Assembly (NCBI GenBank): GCA_022496185.1
Contig: WTXG01000319.1
Location: forward strand, 1-37,392
From: Multifurca ochricompacta
Lineage: Eukaryota > Basidiomycota > Agaricomycetes > Russulales > Russulaceae
DNA length: 37,392 nucleotides
Direction of reading: 5' to 3'
The position numbers and the translations under genes are program-made. Below the pieces are notes generated by a model. It ran no database searches and had not been told where the DNA came from. It worked only from the letters and a program-made list of their open reading frames with translations. Every line of letters starts with the position of its first letter. Positions within the stretch are counted from its first letter, which is position 1. Of the stretch, positions 1 to 10,604 are shown piece by piece.

Positions 1-3000
1 CCACATGCGGTCGATTCATGCAAACTCCAATGCCCATTCAGATACAGGGCCAAGACAGGATCTCTCCAGCATGACCCCTCTGCATCAAAATGGGCTGGAT
101 TACCAAGATGTACCACCATATTCTAGTTCAGGCCCAAGCAGAAAATGGATTGAGCATGCTTATCTCACTGGTAAGTTTCTATCTCAATGCACTTCTCATT
201 AGCTTCTGATATATGTAATTGTTTTATATTTTAAGCTGTTCCCTGTGACTTGGATGGGAACTTCCTACCGCCTGGCAGCATACAACAGGAAAGAACGCAA
301 AGACCAAATGCAGACTGGTCACCCTTTGACAATCAGACTCAGTTTATGATTGCAGATCTTCTATATCGCCGCATTGAAATGTCAGCATCCAATATAGACT
401 TACTCATGAAATTATGGCTTGCATCCCTGGAAGATTCTGGCCTTGACACATCTGAGCCATTTAAGTGTCATCAAGACCTATATGCAAAGATTGATTCCTC
501 ACCGCTTGGTGATGTTCCTTGGCAATGCTTCATTACAGGCTTCTCTGAAGATCTTCATGTGCCAGTGGATGCCCCGAGCTGGAAGCAGACATCGTATGAG
601 GTTTGGTATCGTGACCCAGACCTTGCCATATCAGCAATGTTGGACAATCCTGACTTCGAAGGACACTTTGACATGCGCCCTTATATGGAACTGGATGAGC
701 ATGGTCAGCGTTGCTGGGGGATATTATGTCGGCCAACGTTTCTTGGAAACATTGTGTGAATATATTCAATTATCTTAAGATATAAACTAAAATAACTGAT
801 AAGATCATACAGGACGAGATCTTTGCATCCAACGCTGATGCCTTCGGGGCTATGTACTGCCCTATTATTTTAGGGAGCGACAAAACTACTGTGTCTGTCG
901 CCACAGGACATGTCGAGTATCATCCACTATACCTTTCAATTGGCAACATCCACAATACTGTTCGTCGTGCGCATCGCAATGCCGTTGTACCCATAGCATT
1001 TCTAGCCATTCCAAAGAGTGAGCCACTTCTTAATTATATTCAAATTTATTGATTAATAGATCTAGGTGATCGCAGATATGATGATGACCCAGAGTTTCGA
1101 AAATTCAAGTGCCAGCTCTATCATGTGTCATTATCCGCCATACTCAAGACACTCCTACTGGGGATGACAAAGCCAGCCATCCGACAATGCCCTGATGGAC
1201 ATTACAGGCGTATAATTTACGATCTTATCGCATTTATCGCTGATTACCCTGAACAAGTGATGCTAACCGGAATTGTTCAAGGCTGGTGTCCAAAGTAAGT
1301 CTTAGATCGGATCCTCCCAATCTTACAGCACACAGCTAACAACACAACAGATGTATCACTTTTCCGATTTTTCCAGACAACTTGGAAATGCCAACCATAC
1401 CACGCACACGTGCATTGACAGAGGAACTTGCTGACTTCTTAGACTCAAAGACTTTGTGGAATCAATATGGCATAGATGACGACATCATAGTGCATTAACT
1501 TATCATGACATTTAATTAATTTTGCTTAATTCGACAATTTTAATTTTAAAGCCATTTACAAATGATTTCCCCCGTGCAGATATTCATGCGATGCTATCAC
1601 CAGATCTCTTGCATCAAGTTATCAAAGGAATGTTCAAAGATCATTTGGTTACTTGGGTTGGCGAATATTTATTGCGGGAGCATGGGGAGAGCAAATCACG
1701 CAAGATCCTTGATGAAATAGACCGTCGGTGCATCAAAGAATTATTACTTGTAAGTTGTCTGTCTTATGGTAGTGGTGATCAAGTATTGCAGCTGTTCCGG
1801 CATTCTCAGGCCTTCGCCGCTTTCCTCAAGGTCGTCGCTTCAAGCAGTGGACTGGTGATGACACAAAGGCACTGATGAAGGTATGTGATTCTTACAAGAA
1901 GAGATCTCATGCTGTTTGCCAACATCAAGGCAGGTATATTTACCTTCGATAGTTGGATTTGTGCCAAATGAAATGGTCACATGCATCGCCACTTCCCTTG
2001 ATGTTTATTACCTTGTGCATCGTCAAAATATCAATGAAGACTCTCTAAAGAACCTAGATCTAGCATTGATAAAATTCATAGATCTACGCGAAATATTTCG
2101 CGTTACTGGCGTCCGTACAGCTGGGTTTTCCCTCCCACGACAACATGCTCTGGTTCACTATCACTCACTGATTGAACACTTTGGCACACCTGGTGGTTTA
2201 TGTTCATCCATTACTGAATCACGCCACATCTCAGCAGTCAAAAAGCCATGGAGGCGTTCCAATCGATATCATGCCTTGGGTCAGATGCTTATGACTAACC
2301 AGCGTCTTGATAAACTATCAGCTATGGGTTCTGACTTTGTGGCGCGCGGTATGCTGCCTGCGGGCCACATCCCACCTCAAAATATCTCTTATATCTACCA
2401 GCCAAACAATGATACATCAAGAGAAGATGATGATGAGAGCGATGATGAAAATGGAGGGGCTGTGGATGAAAAAAATGTGCTTGGCCATGTCGTCCTTGCA
2501 TGCTCGCCAGGTGAGTTATACTTCCCTGCATTACTTCACAATCTTCATTCCAATTAGCCCGCAGGTATCCACAATCACTGGAAGAGCTTTCAAATGTAGT
2601 GAACGAACCAAATCTTCCCTACCTCACTCAATTATTTCTTTTGGATCAGCTCCACCTCAATGATACAAGCCTCCCTCCTATTACCAGCAAGATCTCTGTC
2701 TTTCATTCTGCTGTGGCAACTTTCTTTGCACCAAGTGACCCAAGTGGTATCTATGGTATGCGACGTGAGCGTGTCCACTCAACACCATCATGGCAAGGAA
2801 AAGGACCCAGACGTGATTGTGCCTTCGTTGTTGAAGATGAGGCAAAGCCTGGCATGCAAGGGCTCAATATTGTGCGTGTTCAGCTCATGTTCTCATTCAA
2901 GTACAACAATATCGAATATCCATGCTCTTTGGTGGACTGGTTTACAAGGGTCTCAATAGATAATACTACTGGTATGTGGGTAGTACAGCTTGACATAGAA

Positions 3001-3186
3001 GGGGGCAGACAATGCAAGGCTGTTGTGCATCTGGATGCATTCTTACAAGCAGCGCATCTTATCCCAGTTTATGATAGTAATCCATTACCATTACACAGGC
3101 TCACAGACTCATACTCTCTAGACACATTCAAATTGTTCTATGTCAATAAGTACATTGATCATCATGCACATGAGATTGCATTTTAA
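1..3186 (+). pseudogene. Plavaka-family DNA transposase, 5' end outside the window, one frameshift
   Basis: Transposase of the Plavaka family, a cut-and-paste DNA transposon group abundant in Agaricomycetes, recognised from memory of the family. Conserved stretches in order: PILGSDKTTVSVATGH (about 855-918), IGNIHNTVRRAHRN (930-980), ADYPEQV and QGWCPKC (1240-1360), DIHAMLSPDLLHQ (from 1579), SLPRQHALVHYHSLI (2130-2180), and a C-terminal domain ending at the stop at 3184-3186. Eight GT-AG introns keep frame: 171-235, 756-812, 1018-1065, 1295-1350, 1490-1551, 1728-1783, 1881-1933 and 2511-2557 (47-65 bp). The reading frame is already open at position 2, so the N-terminus lies upstream. The only lesion found is a one-base loss in a G run at 716-720; the next family motif is in the shifted frame. 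It could be a sequencing error, in which case the gene would be nearly intact. Confidence 0.88.
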
Positions 3187-3348
3187 TCAGTACTGTAGCT
3201 TTCCATATACTGTATGTTGAACCAGAATACTGGTGCAGAGATATCGGGATAGCGGTCCGACATAATTGTGATCATGCTTAGATAGCACAATGTGATGAGA
3301 TCAAAAATGCATTCACAATTAATTAGATATACATTTAAGATCGGGCAT
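3187..3348. other. Non-coding sequence 3' of the Plavaka gene with one copy of a repeat unit
   Basis: AT-rich, no reading frame. Around 3297-3337 it holds a diverged single copy of the unit (core ATGCATTCACAATTAATTAG) that is tandemly repeated at 16547-17224. The preceding bases (GCAGAGATATCGGGAT near 3234) also resemble those preceding the array. The right end of the Plavaka element should be in this stretch, but no inverted repeat can be tested because the left end is outside the window. Confidence 0.5.
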
Positions 3349-3945
3349 GTGATCAAGTCACATCATTAACGAGATAACACGCTCGTTTAATTTAGCCGAA
3401 ATAGTACATATAAAAGCCACTGTATAGCTGCTATAATAAAAGCAGTTGCTATTGCTCTATTGAATGCATCTAAGTCTATCTACAGGGTGAGATAGATAGT
3501 AATAGTATAGCATCTAAGTCCAAGCCTGTACCAAGCCTGTTCCACACCATATATAGTGTGAGAGACTATAAAGTGAATGGCTCGGTCTTTGCCAGTGTGC
3601 GCCGCCACTGTGATGGCACCGCGCCTGGTAGAAGACTATATAAGTGACTAGTACCTATAAAGCAAATAGCTGCAGTGAAAGAATCAGTAAATACTATAGC
3701 TACAAGTGAGAGCAGTACTAACCTCGGTCTTTGTGGTAGAAAACTGAGGTTGTAAACTATGCAGTAGTCTACCTTATTAGAATATGCGTATTGGAAAGTG
3801 TACGCGTATGATAGTCAGTCCGGCCCGGCATCTCCGGTGTCGATTCATGCTGCATGCGTGCTGCTATTCCCACATATAGTAAATACAATCTGGCGCCCTA
3901 GCCATTCTAGTCATTCTAGTCTATCTAGTCGCGCTAGCAAATGTC
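3349..3945 (+). repeat. Possible LTR and primer-binding site of a truncated retrotransposon
   Basis: After removing the solo LTR at 3557-3874, this stretch has a promoter-like CATATAAAAG (about 3407) and ends in ...TACA (3884-3887), followed three bases later by TGGCGCCCTA (3891-3900). TGG is the complement of a tRNA 3' end, so this could be a primer-binding site after an LTR. Short CTAG-rich repeats follow (3899-3940). The left boundary is a guess (TGTGATCAAG). The body is missing: hAT-2 sequence begins by about 3946. Weak call. Confidence 0.25.
3557..3874 (-). mobile_element. Solo LTR, Copia B family, 318 bp
   Basis: Read on the minus strand it starts TGTGGGAATAGC and ends with CACA. A 5-bp duplication TATAG lies at 3552-3556 and 3875-3879. 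It aligns along its length with the LTR of Copia B (12214-13557), for example the CTCGGTCTTTG and CCGGCATCTCCGGTGTC segments near 3723 and 3827. No internal sequence remains, so it is a solo LTR left by recombination between the two LTRs of an insertion. Confidence 0.85.
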
Positions 3946-4834
3946 ATTTTCCTGATGTGCAGTGTCAATCCACTCCTGCTCCCATTTTGCAGACCTGAAG
4001 TACAATAGCTTGTGGTGGGGGTGAAGAACTGTCCAAGGAAAGTATAAGAATCCATATGGGAGAAATGAAGGCCCAAAATACACACCCATTGCAATGTGGT
4101 AAACCTCAGATGAGTCAGTGAGGGAGTAATACCAGTTCAAAGTCTTTTTCCCAAGGCCCAGAGATGCTTTGATAGCAGGAGAGTGTGTGTGGTCATTAGC
4201 CTGAGCTGAAAGGCAGTCATTGATATAGTCCATAGCAGGAATTACTGTGGCAAGATTGGGTGTTGAACGAGAAAAAAATTGGGTTGCATCCTTCAGAACC
4301 TGCATGCAAGGTGATGACAAAGCAATCTGTGGAATTGTGACTCACACACCTTAAGGACATCACACAACTGGTTTACAATAACCCACTCCCTCTCACACAA
4401 CTCATAGGCTTGAAGCTCATGGCACCAGTCACCTGTCAAAGTATCAATTGCTCTTCAGTACTCAAGTGCAAAACTTAGCATGTCATAAGTTGAATTCCAA
4501 TGTGTTGCCACATCTCTGGGCATTATTTGGTCTGGCTGCTTGAGTTCCTTCAGCCTCTGTCACCATGCTGGAAGGAGGTTTGTTGGTGAGTTGATAACCT
4601 TGAATGCAACCTTTTGAAGCTACCCAATATTGTAAGTCTATGGTTATTTATCTCCTTGTGGCTCACCTTGACAAGAACTAGCTTCACAGGTTGAATTTCT
4701 TCATGCAATTCTGTGCACTTGGCAAGTGACAACATGGCCATTTCATCAACCCATCCATTGGTATCATCATCACCATTGTCACCAGCTTCATCTGCCTCTC
4801 CATTGATTGCATGCTGCTTTAGTAGCCTGGCAGC

Positions 4835-6875
4835 TAGTGATTGTCAAGGGTTTTCATACCTGTGCGGGTAAGTGCCACAGGTTTTGCCAGGTACAGGTAT
4901 GGGTATATGGCTCCCAACCCATGGAAACCCGTACCCATGTGGCGGGTTTGGCAGGTATAGGCGCTGATTATCCATTGACAAGATCAGTAGAAATTCTAAG
5001 ATAAAACACATCTGCAGCCACAAAAATACAAGATCTCATCTGATGTATGATACAGGGTGGCTTTAAATATATTCTAGTGTTATCCTACAAAATATCAAAG
5101 CAGATCAACAGTGCGATGTAAAATAAAAGTGTTATCAGTGATCTACATTCTTGAAAATCATGATGCATCTGTTTTATTAACGCGCGACCAATTCTGCCAG
5201 TCTGGCACTATCTAAAATACTCTCTAGACTACTTTAGACTATTCTATAATTTAATTATCAAATTACTTTATTGAAACAAGGCCTGCGTGTATCTACAAGC
5301 TGCATGGGGCAGCAACTACATTGCATCGCATGGTGGTCTGACCTCCTTCCTATTAAGGAAGGTTGACTTAAATGCACAGAAATGTGCATCCAGGGACCAG
5401 GACAGTCACGCTTGTATGAAATGAAACTAGAATAATAAAATAATAATGTAAATAAAAGATCCTTTTAATCTTCTGAACATAAAACAACAATTTTTGAGGA
5501 ATCTTGAGTAGCCATAAATGAACGCATTGTGTCCAAGTGCTTATCTCCTTGATCAGGATGGCCCAGGCCATTTACCCGAAATGCGCAGAAATGCAAAGAA
5601 CAGTCGCGCTCGTATAAAATTGAAAGCAGAATAATAAAATAAAAATGGAATAATAAATTATCTTAATCTTATGAACATAAAATAGGAATCTTTGAGGGAT
5701 CTTGAGTAGCCATAAATGAATGCGTTGTGTCTGAGTGTGTATCTCCTTGACCGGGATCTCCCGGGCTGGATGTCCGAAATGCATGATGCAAGTAAAGAAC
5801 TTGCACGCATTTCATTTTATGGGTAACCTGGGTATCAAAACAAATATCCAGGGGTCATCCCTGCCAATAACTATGCATTCATTAATTATTTTTGCATTCT
5901 GTGTGGTTATCTGACAGGCTTTTCATCAATGTTCTATAACATCTATCTAATCATCTTTGTATATTGGGGTGGATTTTAGTTGCACTTGTATAAAATTGAA
6001 ACCAGAATAATAAAATTACAATAGAATAATGAATTATCTTAATCTTCTGAACATAAAATAAGAGTCATTGAGGGATCTTAAGCAGCCACAAATGAACGTG
6101 TTGTGTATCTTCTTGGTCTGGGAAGGCCCAGGCCGGTTATCCAAAATGCACGATGCAAGTAAAGAACTTGCACACGTTTTCACGGGTGACCTGCAGGTAA
6201 CCTGCGGGTTACCCGTACCTGTAGTGATGGGTACGGGTATGGGTACGGGTACCAATGAGGATACCCCAGGGTTACCCCTTGTTACATCCGGTGTGAGACG
6301 TTCCACATGACTTGTGCGACAGCTTCGTATGTTCGTTCAGATAAGAGATCAATAGGACCTCTTGGAGCTTTGAATGGATGAGTCAAAGTCAAAGGGGCTG
6401 CTCCCTAGTGACGATGTTAAGCAGGAAGTGCCAAAAGCACTGAGGTGATCAAGTCAAAGGGTTCAAAGGGAAGTCCAGAAGACAAACACTGATGTATTCA
6501 ATAAGTCGAGTCTGAAGTCTACAATGTAGTTACAGCGGACTTATATACGTAATCCAATGGGCATCTATAGATAAGATAACAGAGTCAAGTGGGCCCAAAT
6601 ATACGGAAGCGGACGGCGTAAAGTCGAGCTTCTGATAGGGAATTAAGTAAGTGTCCAGTCGTAAAGATAAGAGACAAGAGATAAGAACCCAAGCACAAGT
6701 ATAGTAACATAAACAGAGACAAAGGCAGTCACGGGGAGGGGAGCAGGGCACGTGAAGGATCCCACGATGGAGACGTGATCTGATAGTGTAAAGTAGGCAG
6801 CAAGGAGGGGTTGTCGTTAGGTAGGAGGAAGAAAATCGGAGAAGACGGGGTTCGTAACACCCCTGCCAATCACTA
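4835..6875. mobile_element. X1: non-autonomous hAT-type element in the hAT-2 gene
   Basis: Ends TAGTGATTGTCAAGGG and CCCCTGCCAATCACTA form imperfect terminal inverted repeats. The 8-bp duplication CTGGCAGC lies at 4827-4834 and 6876-6883. Total 2041 bp; 1456 bp without the solo LTR at 6280-6859. It carries no transposase. The interior has three related blocks of about 200-300 bp (near 5400-5560, 5600-5760 and 5985-6120), each with an ATAATAAAATA...GAACATAAAA...GAGGGATCTT pattern. The ends carry GGGTA/GGGTACGGG-rich tracts, for example 6215-6260. X1 and X2 are the same family in opposite orientation. Confidence 0.9.
6280..6859 (-). mobile_element. Solo LTR related to the Gypsy at 21130, inside X1
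   Basis: 580 bp, TGTTACGAACC to ...TGTAACA on the minus strand, with duplication CCCCT at 6275-6279 and 6860-6864. Large parts match the Gypsy LTR (GGGCCCACTTGACTCTG, ACTTATTGAATACATCAGTG, GTGGAACGTC), but there are many differences, so it is a sister family rather than the same one. The TATATAAG box (6547-6540, minus strand) and AGACTCGACTT (6513-6503) are kept at the same spacing as in the Gypsy. Confidence 0.9.
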
Positions 6876-7827
6876 CTGGCAGCTTGGTGCTCTTCAAGAT
6901 CAATTCCTTCTGCAAGGTCTTGGAGTTTGTGTTCAGTGGTGTCCACAGGTTTGTCACTATCCTTTTTCTGTACATCAAATTGCCTGATAATTGATTTTGC
7001 ACAGAGGTTCACAACATGCAGGAAGCACCAAGTGTGATTCACTTCCAAGAAGTTGGGAAGGATCTTCACAAGTTGTTCAACCATAACATTATTGCATGAC
7101 ACTAGTGATTGGCAGGGGTAACCCTGGGGTATCCTTGTTGGTACCTGTACCTGTACCTGTACCTGTAGTGATGGGTATGGGTAACCCATGGGTCACCCAT
7201 GAAAATGTGTGCAAGTTCTTTACTTGCATTGCACATTTTGGATAACCAGCCCAGGCCTTCCTGGACCAAGAAGATACACAATGTGTTCATTTGTGGCTGC
7301 TTAAGATCCCTCAATGACTCTTATTCTATGTTCAGAAGATTAAGATAATTCATTATTCCATTTTTATTTTATTATTCTGCTTTCAATTTTATACAAGCAC
7401 AACTAAAATCCAATATACAGAGATGATTAGACAGGATGTTATAGAACATTGATGAAAAGCCTGTCAGATAACCACACAGGATGCAAAAAAATTTGATGAA
7501 CACATAGACATTGGCAGGGGTAACCCCTGGATAATTGTTTTGATACCTGGGTTACCCATAAAATGAAACACATGCAAGTTCTTTACTTGCATTGTGCATT
7601 TTGGACATCCAGCCTGGGCCATCCTGGTCAAGGAGATATGCACTTGGACACAATGCATTCATTTATGGCTACTCAAGATCCCTCAAAGATTCCTGTTTTA
7701 TGTTCATAAGATTAAGATAATTTATTATTCCATTTTTATTTTATTATTCTGCTTTCAATTTTACACAAGTGCAACTGTTCTTTGCATTTCTGTGCATTTT
7801 GGATAAATGGCCTGGGCCATCCTGGTC

Positions 7828-8905
7828 TAGTGATGTGCCTGGCCCGGCTCAAAGCCGGAAGCCGGGCCAAGCCAGGCCATTGTGATGGCCCAGCAAGGGC
7901 TTTGGCCTGGCTCAGAGAAACTAAAAGCCAAAGCCACTGGCTCAGGCCACGGCTTTCAACAGCACATACAAGTGCAATAGCAATCGTCAAAATCAGTAGA
8001 AATCTGATCACAAAGTGGTTGATTTGGGTCACGTGATCATGTTTATCATGGCATTTCAAACTTTTTCTTCGATATAGCTTTGCAATACATAACACACTAA
8101 GTCAGATTTGGATTAGCTGAACTATAACTACTTGTTACAAACCCCGCTGCATCATCTCGTTTCCTTTTCTCTATCACGTGATGTGCTGCTTGACTCCATT
8201 TGTCCCTTTGTTGACCGTGTTATGACTCCCTTTGTACCTATTTGTCCCTTATCTCTGACTCGAGGCTGTGCTTATCTCTGCCTCATACCTTACACAAGAA
8301 CACTCACGTATTTTCCCACCAGAATCGCGACTATACCAGATTCGTCTACATATATTCTCACCTGGCCCACATTGACTCCGTTCCCCATTTAGTTACATTA
8401 CGACTTTGTTGATACATCGAGTACGGTACTCTGATTCAGACTCCAACCTCTATTACATATATAAGGCCTGCCTAGATAGCCTGTATGCCTTAGACTCGAC
8501 TTCTTAATCGACTTGGTGCATTACCTTCTGGGTGATTCCTAAGACCCGACTCTTGAATCGTCTCAGTGCTTTTGGCACTTTCCCGCTCACCGATACTAAG
8601 GGATTAGCTCCTTGGTACCGACTTCTCACCCAAACTTTGTACACTTGAAAGACAGTGTGCACTTGACTTCGTAGTTTTGCTACGTGACTCATCACACGTC
8701 ATGACGAATGCCTGCACCAGGTGTTACACTACTGGTTATATGTCATAAAATTTTCTCTGCCAAAAGCCGCGGCTTGGGCCAAGCCGGGCCAGGGCCAAGC
8801 TGTCTGTGGCGGCTTTGGCTCGGCCCAGACTTCAGGAAAGCCGGAGCTGCCTCAGGCTGAGCCAAAGCTGCGGCTTTTGGGCCAAGCCGGGCCAGAACAT
8901 CACTA
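7828..8905. mobile_element. Y: GC-rich MITE inside X2
   Basis: Ends TAGTGATGTGCCTGGCCCGG and CCGGGCCAGAACATCACTA give inverted repeats; the 8-bp duplication TCCTGGTC is at 7820-7827 and 8906-8913. Without the solo LTR at 8133-8728 (plus one 5-bp duplication) it is 477 bp. Both arms are packed with short GGCCCGGC/GCCAAGCCGGGCC and AAAGCC repeats in both directions, so a single strand would fold strongly. GC content is far above that of X2 around it. It is a third hAT-like family by end sequence and duplication size. Confidence 0.88.
8133..8728 (+). mobile_element. Solo LTR, family E, inside Y
   Basis: 596 bp, TGTTACAAACC to GGTGTTACA, with duplication CTACT at 8128-8132 and 8729-8733. Same family as 10605-11200 and 32601-33155. 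TATATAAG at 8458-8465 and AGACTCGACTT at 8492-8502 are probably the core promoter and transcript start. No coding sequence. Confidence 0.92.
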
Positions 8906-9752
8906 TCCTGGTCAAGGAGATAAACAATGCATTCATTTATAGCTACTCAAGATTCCTCAAAAATTGTTGGTTTATGTTCAGAAGATTAAAAGGATCCTTT
9001 ATTTACATTATTATTTTATTATTCTGGTTTCATTTCATACAAGTGCAACTGTCCTGGTCCCTGATGCACATTTCTGCACATTTAAGTCAACCTTCCTTAA
9101 TAGGAAGGAGGTTAGACCACCATGCAATGCAATGTAGTTGCTGCCTCATGCAGCTTGTAGATACATGTGGGCCTTGTTTCAATGAAGTAATTTGATAATT
9201 AGATTATAGAATAGTCTATATAAGTCTAGAGTGTATTTTAGATAGTGCCAGACTGGCAGAAATGATCGCACATTAATAAAACAAATGCATCATGATTTTC
9301 AAGAATGTAGATCACTGATAACAGTTTTATTTTACATTGCACTTTTGTGGCTGCAGATGTGTTTTATCTTAGAAATTCTACTGATCTTGTCAATGCATAA
9401 TTGGTGCTTATACCTGCCAAACCTGCCATGTGGGTATGGGTTTCCATGGGTTGGGAGCTGTATACCCATACCTGTACCTGGCAAAACCCATGGTGCTTAC
9501 CCACACAGGTATGAAACCCCTTGACAATCACTACATGACACATTGTCACAGGAGATACTGAGGATCTGCAATTCAACTGTAAGTTATTCTTTATTCAACA
9601 ATGTTTCCTCCAACCTTATCTGCTATTCCATATTCTTGTAGGATCTTTGCAAAGCTTGTTGCCAAATTGAGTCCAGAGTGAGACTATTGGCATCATGTTG
9701 AGAAAATGACTGTCCACTGGTACTGTATGTGTTATCATACCTCTGCAACCTC

Positions 9753-10157
9753 TGTCGGAAATGGATCAATATGGCCAGGTCGGATCAATCACTAAGTGTG
9801 TGGTACTAACAAGCAAGTTGTGTGTTGTGCAGTAGCATGCGGACTGCGTTTCACCTTCCTGTGAATAGTTTGATACCTTACTTGATTAGACACAATCCTT
9901 CTGAATCTTGGTTACTATAAGCACACTCGTTTACAGTATTTAAAGGACACTTTTACTGTACAGTTCACTTCAGTTCTGACCATCATAACTGAAGTGAGTA
10001 TTTTGTTATCTTATCTTTACCTATGTAGCTAATGTGTACTAGTTACAACTACCATTCTAGGTAAAGACTAATATATTGTCAGTTCTGACCATCATAACTG
10101 AATTACAACTACCATTCTAGGTAGTTTGGATTATCTAACCTCAGGCTGCGTTCTTTA
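9753..10157 (+). mobile_element. Copia A: 5' LTR (left boundary inferred)
   Basis: Starts probably at TGTCGGAAATGG, exactly where hAT-2 homology stops, and ends just before GGTTATGGGCCC. A TATTTAAAG box is at about 9939. It contains an internal duplication: TCAGTTCTGACCATCATAAC (about 9972 and 10079) and TTACAACTACCATTCTAGGT occur twice. The terminal CA is TA here. The element goes on into a leader and gag start. Confidence 0.65.
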
Positions 10158-10169
10158 GGTTATGGGCCC
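10158..10169 (+). promoter_or_regulatory. Copia A primer-binding site (half-tRNA type)
   Basis: GGTTATGGGCCC directly after the LTR. It is complementary to the anticodon arm of eukaryotic initiator tRNA-Met types with a CCCATAA loop, as known for Copia-group priming by an internal tRNA fragment. The same 12 bases follow LTRs D (31207) and C (33669). Confidence 0.7.
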
Positions 10170-10604
10170 TGGCCGTAACTGAATTAATCCAGAAGAAGAT
10201 CGAATTTCATACACAAGCTTCCTTACTCAGTAATTCACGCATTTTTGCATCTCCCAATAAGGCAAGCCTCTGTTCTTTTGTAGTCCTATTCCCTGGTCCC
10301 TGGAACCAGTGGATCGGTGTAGACTGGGCCCCTCACTGGGCTTTGTGCAAGCTGTGTGATGGAGTGTGGTGATGCTGAAGCACATGTGAGCAATCCCTAA
10401 TCAGGACTGGACCCTTTGCAGTTCAGAGCAAACAGTTGGATACATCGGGACTTGATCAGTCTTCACGATCTGGGTCTGACAGCTCCTCTACCCAGATTGG
10501 AAATTGTTGCTTACATGCACCATGGCACCTGCATTTACTTTCCCACCCTCTGCTGCAATCGAGATCCTAGATGGATTGAACTGGCCAGTCTGGTCAGCAC
10601 GAAT
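10170..10604 (+). pseudogene. Copia A leader and truncated gag start
   Basis: The leader (10170-10521) has no reading frame. ATG at 10522 opens a Copia-type gag N-terminus, including ILDGLNWPVWSARI, which matches LDGSNWQVWSANF at the same place in gag C (34614) and LDGSNWQQWSVSF in gag D (32148). After 28 codons it is cut at 10604 by the family E LTR; the rest of Copia A is absent from the window. The preserved start shows the cut is recent relative to decay, but no function can remain. Confidence 0.75.

Larger units (their letters stand above)
7103..9533. mobile_element. X2: second copy of element X, inverted relative to X1
   Basis: Starts TAGTGATTGGCAGGGG and ends CCCTTGACAATCACTA, with 8-bp duplication CATGACAC at 7095-7102 and 9534-9541. 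It is the reverse complement of X1 over nearly its whole length: 8914-9533 matches 4835-5560 and 7110-7820 matches 5570-6275. Total 2431 bp, 1345 bp without Y. With X1 it makes a broken inverted repeat around the 200-bp hAT-2 exon piece at 6884-7094. No transposase reading frame is present. Confidence 0.9.
3946..9752 (-). pseudogene. hAT-2: hAT-family transposase gene broken by two transposons and truncated at both ends
   Basis: Read leftwards on the minus strand. Exons: 9741-9752 (end only), 9615-9683 (SHSGLNLATSFAKILQ), 9542-9565 continuing at 7102-6876 (ILSISCDN, then NHTWCFLHVVNLCAKSIIRQ), continuing at 4834 (LLKQHAINGEADEAGDNG), then PRDVATHWNSTYDMLSFALE, DATQFFSRSTPNLATVIPAM and VLHPHHKLLYF (about 4020). 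These are the DDE/RNase-H-like core segments of fungal hAT transposases. X1 and X2 sit in exons; dropping each with one 8-bp duplication restores frame. In-frame TGA codons at 4560-4562 and 4455-4457 kill the gene. The C-terminal dimerisation domain is missing because the sequence stops matching near 3946, and the N-terminus is lost at the Copia A LTR (about 9752). Confidence 0.88.

Noticed and set aside
6215..6262. GGGTAC/GGGTAT repeats as telomeric sequence
   Set aside because: Not a TTAGGG-type array, occurs at ends of X elements in both orientations, and is explained as subterminal transposon repeats.
7782..8036. Plus-strand frame in the GC-rich repeat
   Set aside because: Composition comes from GGCC/AAGCC repeats of Y; it crosses the X2/Y boundary.
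4835..9533. One large palindromic element
   Set aside because: Two independent 8-bp duplications and a hAT-2 exon between the arms show two insertions.
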